64,000 bases of DNA, from positions 20,551,197-20,615,196 of the forward strand of contig NC_059356.1 in NCBI RefSeq assembly GCF_019703515.2. Direction: 5' to 3'. The position numbers and the translations under genes are program-made. Positions within the stretch are counted from its first letter, which is position 1, and every line of letters begins with the position of its first letter. Positions 59,025-64,000 of this stretch are shown here, piece by piece. The notes under the pieces were generated by a model. It searched no databases. It was given only the letters and a program-made list of their open reading frames with translations, and was not told where the DNA came from. The stretch comes from Myxocyprinus asiaticus. Lineage: Eukaryota; Chordata; Actinopteri; Cypriniformes; Catostomidae.

Positions 59025-60454
59025 TCAGGGGCGCTTTGGCGACCTTCGTGGGTTCTTGGCGGCCAGCCGTGAGACGGGTGATGTCTGCTTCCTGCGGTGG
59101 GCTCCACGCTGGGGCCGGGCCAAAGGGGCGGGTTGTGGCGGAGCCGGTGCAGTCACCGCAGGTGGACGCACTTGGCGACGAGCAGACGGGGTGCGGGATC
59201 TTAAGCCGCGCCGGGGCAGGATATGCTGGATAGCCTCCGTCTGCTGCTTCACCGTCGAGAACTGCTGGGCAAAGTCCTTGACAGTGTTGCCGAATAGGCC
59301 AGCCTGGGAAATGGGGGCAGCAAGGAACCGTGTCTTGTCGGCCTCACCCATCTCGACCAGGTTTAGCCAAAGGTGGCGCTCCTGGACCACTAATGTGGAC
59401 ATCGTCCACCCGAGAGACCGCGCCGTGACCATTGTCGCTCGGAGAGTGAGGTCGGTCACCGAGCGCAGTTCCTGCATCAGATCTGGGGCAAAACTACCCT
59501 CGTGCAGTTCTTTTAGCGCCTTGGCCTGGTGGACCTGCAGGAGAGCCATGGCGTGCAGGGCAGAGGTGGCTTGTCCAGCAGCACTGTAGGCTTTGGCCGT
59601 CAGGGATGACGTGAACCTACAGGGCTTGGACGGGAGCTTTGGGCGTCCACACCAGGTGGCGGCGTTCTGCGGGCATAGGTGCACCACAAGCGCCTTATCC
59701 ACCGGGGGAATCACTGTATAGCCCCTAGCCGCCCTGCCATCGAGGGTAGTGAGGGCAGAGGAACTGAGAAATCGGGACCAGGCAGTAAAAGGTGCCTCCC
59801 ACGGTTTTGTCAGCTCCTTGTGCACTTCCGGGAAGAAAGGCACTGGAGCGGCGCCGCGAGCCCAAGAACCAGTCATCGAGCCGCGAGGGTTCGGGGGAGA
59901 GCTGAGGGTTCCACTCTAGCCCGACACTTGCGGCCGCCCGGGAAAGCATGTCCGTCATCTCTGCATCAGCCTGTGACTGGGCAATCAACCCCAAATTGGG
60001 GAGCCCAGCTGAGGTTTCTGCATCCGACTGGACAAGCCCGCTCTCCGATGCTGCGCTCGAGAGCTCATCAGCTTCGCAGGCTCCGAACAAGGGGTCGAAC
60101 TCGCCGTGAGACGAGCCGGCGGACTCATCCAGAAGCCCGATCAGGGCAGACGAGCGTGCTGGGGAATGGGAGGTCTGCGGGGGGTTACCCGGCGGAGGCG
60201 GTCCCATTGGGTTCCCCAATCGCCCCCAGTGCTAGCCGCGCTGGCCTCAAACCCGTAAGTAGAAGCACCGGGGCGGGGAGCCGCTGGGGTGACCGCAACG
60301 TTGCCATGGTCATGTTCTCGCAGTGAGAACATGAACCATCCACAAATGCTGCCTCCGTGTGGGTCGCGCCCAGACACGAAAGACAGCGATCGTGACCATC
60401 TGAAGTTGGGAGGTAACGACCGCAACCAGGAATAACACACAATCGGAAAGGCAT
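59025..60454 (-). pseudogene. DIRS gag-like protein, two frameshifts
   Basis: Starts at 60454 (MPFRLCVIPGCGRYLPTSDG) with a Cys/His-containing N-terminus (CGRYLPTSDGHDRCLSCLG, CSHCEN). Near 60200 the frame changes to a Ser/Glu-rich acidic part (SSAASESGLVQSDAE), and near 59850 to the third frame (PFFPEVHKELTKPWEAPFTA). The remaining 250 codons run to 59025 and end in a Pro/Arg-rich basic tail (RSRTPSARRQVRPPAV, RRKQTSPVSRLAAKNPRRSP), likely nucleic-acid binding. Order and position before RT fit DIRS gag. The function of structural capsid-like protein is from family knowledge. Confidence 0.85.
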
Positions 60455-60685
60455 CTTTAAAAAGACACGTCTTTAAAAAGACGTTCCGTGTGTGCCGCTC
60501 TTTTAGAGAAATATACTCAGGAAAATATACTCTCTTTTTTCTGCCGAAGCGCCCAGGGGCGTTCTCTGCAGTGCACCAGTGCAGAGGAGGGAGAAGCCGC
60601 TGAAATGCGCTGTCAGATCCAGCAGAGGTGAATGATCAGTCGTGAGAATTCAGCTCAGTGAGCATGACCGTTCGGCTCCGAAGAG

Positions 60686-60845
60686 AAAATCTGAATGAGT
60701 GGTTGCATACCAGCTCCTTTTATACCCGTATGTCCAGGGGAGTGGCATGCAAATACCACTCGGCAATTTTCATTGGCCTTTTATCAAAGACCAGAGGTGT
60801 CTCAGGCTCCCAAGAGTGACCCCTAGTGTCACTACATCGACACAA
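60686..60845 (-). repeat. DIRS right inverted terminal repeat
   Basis: Inverted match to 56084-56234; see there. On the minus strand it reads toward gag. Confidence 0.93.
60718..60724 (-). promoter_or_regulatory. TATA box of the DIRS element
   Basis: TATAAAA on the minus strand inside GGGTATAAAAGGAGCTGG, about 265 bp upstream of the gag start at 60454. The position in the right repeat fits an internal element promoter. The same box in the left repeat points outward into the element from the other strand. Confidence 0.6.
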
Positions 60846-61822
60846 CGTCGAGTGAGTGACAGATAGGGAACCTGTATTTAATGTATGCTGGGTCGCATTT
60901 CTTTTTGTGTTGCATAGTTTTATTCATGGTTTTCAAGGACATGCATCAAGTGACATTATTTTTGTTGGTGATGTCAACAACAAAAGTGACATGAAGTTTT
61001 TTCTCCCCCCCTTTTAAAAATTTAAGAACATATTTATTTAAATGAGCCCTTTTATTATCCAGTTTTATTTCTAATTTCTAACATCATTCAAATAGAACAT
61101 ATATATTACACAGGAGTAAAGGCACCTCATTACCATGGTTAGGTCAATGTAGCTAGTCTTATATTATAGTATTTATGAAAAAAATACTAGCCGAAACACA
61201 TTTTGAAACTTTAACTCTATCTGCCACTGTTGATATAAAAATGAGGTCTAATAGATTCTACCTATAGATTATTTCATATGAAACTATAACATTTTGTAAC
61301 AGTCCCTATTACTCTGGTAAAATCGTGACACAATTTTGTAAATGTGATGATATGTAAGGAAATTAAGCGCATAGCGCTGTGTTGCTCTTTTCCTCCTCAG
61401 TGCTATTTGGCATGTCGGGGCTGCCTGCTGTTTGAGTGGTTTGACTTGACTTCCTCCGTAACGCTTTAAACATGAAAAGTTTCACTAGAATTGAAATTGG
61501 TCAAATCAATTTTGATGCAATATAGAGGGAATGCTGGTTGTTGCGCATGTGCCAGAGAGCAGATCTGGTCATTAGCGCAAGCCGGTACTGTTACACTCAT
61601 GCCAATGCTTTAATCACACCGTGAAAGTATCGCAGTGCAGATCATCATGAGGAGCCTTTTGCTGAATGTGAGATTTTCATTAAATTTGCCTCGGCAGTCC
61701 TAAATAGGCTATCACTTGGGCGGCCGCCGAAAAATCTTCAATGGGAGAACCATGTCATTGTTCTTTCCCTCTGTCCGCGACCCAGTCCAAATAGACCTGC
61801 GACCCACTTTTGGTTTAGTAAT

Positions 61823-62054
61823 TGTGACGAGGAGGAGGGCGGGGCCAGACAGTGACTATGCATGCCCGGACCCCAATCGGGCTAATCAGCCGAGGAGAGG
61901 AATGAGTGCAGCGGAATGTGGCAGTTTGAGAGAGAGAGAGACACGTAGCTGCAGTGTGTGCGTTTATTTTTTGTGTCTTTTTGTTTTCATTAAACATTAT
62001 TTTGACAGTTCAGCCAGTTCCCACCTCCTTCTTTCCTATTTTAACCTTGTTACA
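61823..62054 (+). mobile_element. Solo LTR, 232 bp, with GTAAT duplication
   Basis: Starts TGTGACGAGG and ends CCTTGTTACA, the TG...CA pattern of long terminal repeats. GTAAT is duplicated at 61818-61822 and 62055-62059, the 5-bp size usual for LTR elements. Inside are a GA run (61930-61943) and an ATTAAA polyadenylation-type signal at about 61989. No internal retrotransposon sequence remains, so it is a recombined single LTR. Strand is inferred from the ATTAAA. The family cannot be told from the LTR alone. Confidence 0.75.
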
Positions 62055-62059
62055 GTAAT

Positions 62060-64000
62060 AAATGATAATTTTCCACCCTGCTTCTGGCCCTCTGTCTCAA
62101 ACCCTCAGATTTGGCCTCCGCATCTCTTTAAAACTTCAAGGTAAACACCCACTAACATTGTGCAGCCCCTCGAATACAGCCATATTTGAAACTCAATCGA
62201 AAGAGAATAAAGAAGTGCTCCACAACATTATAAAACAAAATTTCAGGGTTTACACAACACACATCCAACACATTGCATCCAAATATGCCAACGGTTCACT
62301 CAAGCACAGCAGCAACATAAACTATCAAACAGTCATGACATATGAAATATTCATGAATTAAACTGTTGTCAAGTCCAAGTGTTTTTAACTGCCCCATTCT
62401 TCTTCAATAACAGTTCCTTTGGAAAGCTTGAATCGTATTATGACTGGTTCACTAGCAGTCCATGCTGATATTCACACACACACAGTCCACAGCACAGTGA
62501 AGCATGATGTACACACATAGGTGCTCTGAGGCGCAGATTGCTAGAAACGCATCCAAATGGTCAAAGACTTCCAGCTAGTGCTTGTTTACATACACCAACA
62601 ATTAAAAATAGCACAGATGGGCGCAAGAACAGAAAGACACAGAGCAGCTGAATAAAACTGAATGGCATCTCCTTTTCTGAGTTGTAACTTGACACCATGT
62701 CTTTTAAAAGCAGCGCGATAAACATGACAGCGGTCAAAGACATCTGTCTTATGCATGTTATATGCAAAAAATCTTCAAAATAGTCCAGATGTGTCCCCTT
62801 TGGTGTTCAGAAATAATTGGTCACACTAGGCCCATCTCTCTCCCTCTCTGTTTACAATTCAAACTGAATGCCAGTGGGCGGGGTCAAGGGTGCGAATGTT
62901 GTGGGGTGTGTAAATACAACTAAGAAATGTCTTGTGAATGCACAAACACACAGTTTTCAAAACGAGACATTCCAGGAACTATAAATGCTCTTTTTAGACT
63001 GGGGAGGAAGTTTTGAGTTCTGAAATTTACAGTATTTTTTATAGCACAGTTACCTCTTATATGTCTGAATATCAACCCCTTTAATGCTTTACTCATCTGC
63101 AACAATACATTAATATGTTGTCTTTGAATTATCGTAATCTGGGGGCTTTTCTCAGAAAATACAACAGTTATTTGCAATTGATTTGATTAATTGACCAGCA
63201 TACCATATAATTAAATAAATCACATTTTTGAAGGATTGACAACCATAATTAAAAAAGGTAATGTTAACAAACAATTTCCTTTTTTCCTAAAAAAATAAAA
63301 AATAAAAAAATGCAATTTTCATAGGCCTTGATCTGTTTTTGATGGCAATGTACTACTAATTTGAATTAAACTAATTTGAAATGTTTGTTGGTGCCTCAAG
63401 TCAACTGAATCAGTGCCATGGAAATAGTTTGGCATTTTGGAAGAACATTTATAACTTTTTCCTTTCAAAATGAAAAACAGTATGCCACAGTGCACCAAAA
63501 GTCTGTCTAAGTATGCAAACTTGTAACTTCACAAAAATGCAAAAAAGGAATTCAAACAGTACTTTTCAAGAATGCAGTTGCATTAATAAAGCACACTTAT
63601 AATTATTAATGTGAGCGCTCCTTTCTGCATCCATTTGGAAAACATTTAGGCAGAAACATGAATCCAGGAGACAGTAGCCGACTGTTTTATCTGTACAGAT
63701 AGAGGCTTACAGCTGTTCTCAACCTAAAGGAAAGTCATTTACATCATTATTTCACCCATTATATCATAACTGTCTTAACAGATGATAAAGAATTAAAGTG
63801 ACAGTGGAAGATGATTTCCATCGATGTTCAATAGCTGCCACACAATACAAGAATACCATTTCTGAATGCGACAGCAACAAAGGTAGGATAGGAGTTATTA
63901 CATGTAGATGTACAGTACAGTATGGGGGCTGTGCATTTTCAATTGGGCTGAAACGTGTTTAAATATCCTGCTGTCATGGCAACATAAAGGGATAATTATA
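62060..64000. other. Anonymous non-coding stretch to the window end
   Basis: No gene, RNA or transposon end recognised. Open frames at 62062-62361, 62561-62767 and 62920-63177 are unsupported. The segment is A+T-rich with short CA runs at 62474-62484. Confidence 0.4.

Larger units (their letters stand above)
56035..60871 (-). mobile_element. DIRS-type tyrosine-recombinase retrotransposon
   Basis: A 4.84 kb element transcribed on the minus strand: gag (60454-59025), reverse transcriptase (about 58620-57805), tyrosine recombinase (about 57800-57140). Inverted terminal repeats lie at 56084-56234 and 60686-60845. An internal complementary region at 56306-56408 reads as the reverse complement of the left end (56035-56083) joined to that of the right end. 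This layout defines DIRS elements, which replicate through a circle and integrate by recombinase without target duplication. AAC is present at both borders and at the junction, a plausible recombination core. The element is shorter than a complete DIRS and lacks a recognisable RNase H region. Confidence 0.93.
55945..61820. mobile_element. hAT element with GTTTAGTA duplication, split by a DIRS retrotransposon
   Basis: GTTTAGTA occurs at 55945-55952 and 61813-61820. The element starts CAGTGGTTCTCAACTGG at 55953, a typical hAT tip. The right end (GACCTGCGACCCACTTTTG, ending 61812) is a poor inverted match, so the tip there is altered or lost. Text such as CAAGTGGCAACCCACCATGG on the left and GCGACCCAGTCC on the right are the GACCCA-type subterminal repeats of this group. 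Removing the DIRS element leaves about 1.0 kb. Non-autonomous. Confidence 0.65.

Noticed and set aside
58969..60326. Plus-strand frames of 206 and 215 codons as genes
   Set aside because: They are antisense to the DIRS gag, whose high G+C content leaves long open frames on both strands.
1..64000. CRISPR array, operon, riboswitch or bacterial-type defence system
   Set aside because: The sequence is vertebrate, with SINEs, LINEs and Tc1 elements. No regularly spaced short repeats with unique spacers were seen.

Overview
The window reads as intergenic or intronic DNA from a teleost fish, most likely a cyprinid (carp, barb or zebrafish relatives). The evidence is a high A+T content and dense vertebrate-fish transposons: several Tc1 families with DD34E transposases, many short hAT copies, TTAA-flanked palindromic MITEs of a type I associate with cyprinids, tRNA-derived SINEs, a jockey-superclade LINE and a DIRS retrotransposon. 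The species is an inference. I found no host protein-coding gene, tRNA, rRNA or CpG-island promoter. Every coding region I can name belongs to a mobile element, and almost all are broken.

Layout. 1-12.4 kb: anonymous DNA with palindromic TTAA MITEs (638-1300, 2510-3019), a LINE 3' fragment (5.0-5.6 kb), two Tc1 remnants lying back to back (6.86-8.04 kb), an unclassified repeat (8.2-9.7 kb) and an inverted-end element (10.84-11.36 kb). 12.4-18.5 kb: a three-level nest. A hAT element with an ATTAGCAA duplication holds an internally deleted Tc1 element, which holds a nearly intact 3.6 kb LINE. 18.5-31 kb: MITEs, SINEs (19.7 and 27.9 kb), an (AT)n run and a nearly complete Tc1 element at 25.0-26.6 kb. 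31-41.7 kb: an unclassified repeat family, a decayed 1.6 kb Tc1 element (34.2-35.8 kb) and a second copy of the deleted Tc1 family (40.2-41.7 kb) carrying its own LINE insertion. 41.7-48.1 kb: a 2.6 kb hAT element, a palindromic MITE with a nested inverted-end element, and a TIR element. 48.1-51.5 kb: no recognised feature. 51.5-54.3 kb: a palindromic MITE split by a hAT (which carries a mariner-like MITE with a SINE) and separately by a second SINE. 54.5-55.9 kb: anonymous. 55.95-62.06 kb: a hAT element split by a 4.8 kb DIRS retrotransposon, followed directly by a solo LTR. 62.06-64 kb: anonymous.

The elements do not form a pathway. They are a record of successive insertions whose order can be read from target-site duplications. 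The most informative structure is the DIRS element at 56035-60871. It keeps inverted terminal repeats and an internal complementary region that spells the join of its two ends, which fixes both termini to the base. It encodes gag, reverse transcriptase and tyrosine recombinase on the minus strand, all broken by frameshifts or deletions.

Boundaries, families and nesting were read by eye. Where a target-site duplication is quoted it is visible in the sequence. Superfamily names rest on termini, duplication length and encoded motifs.
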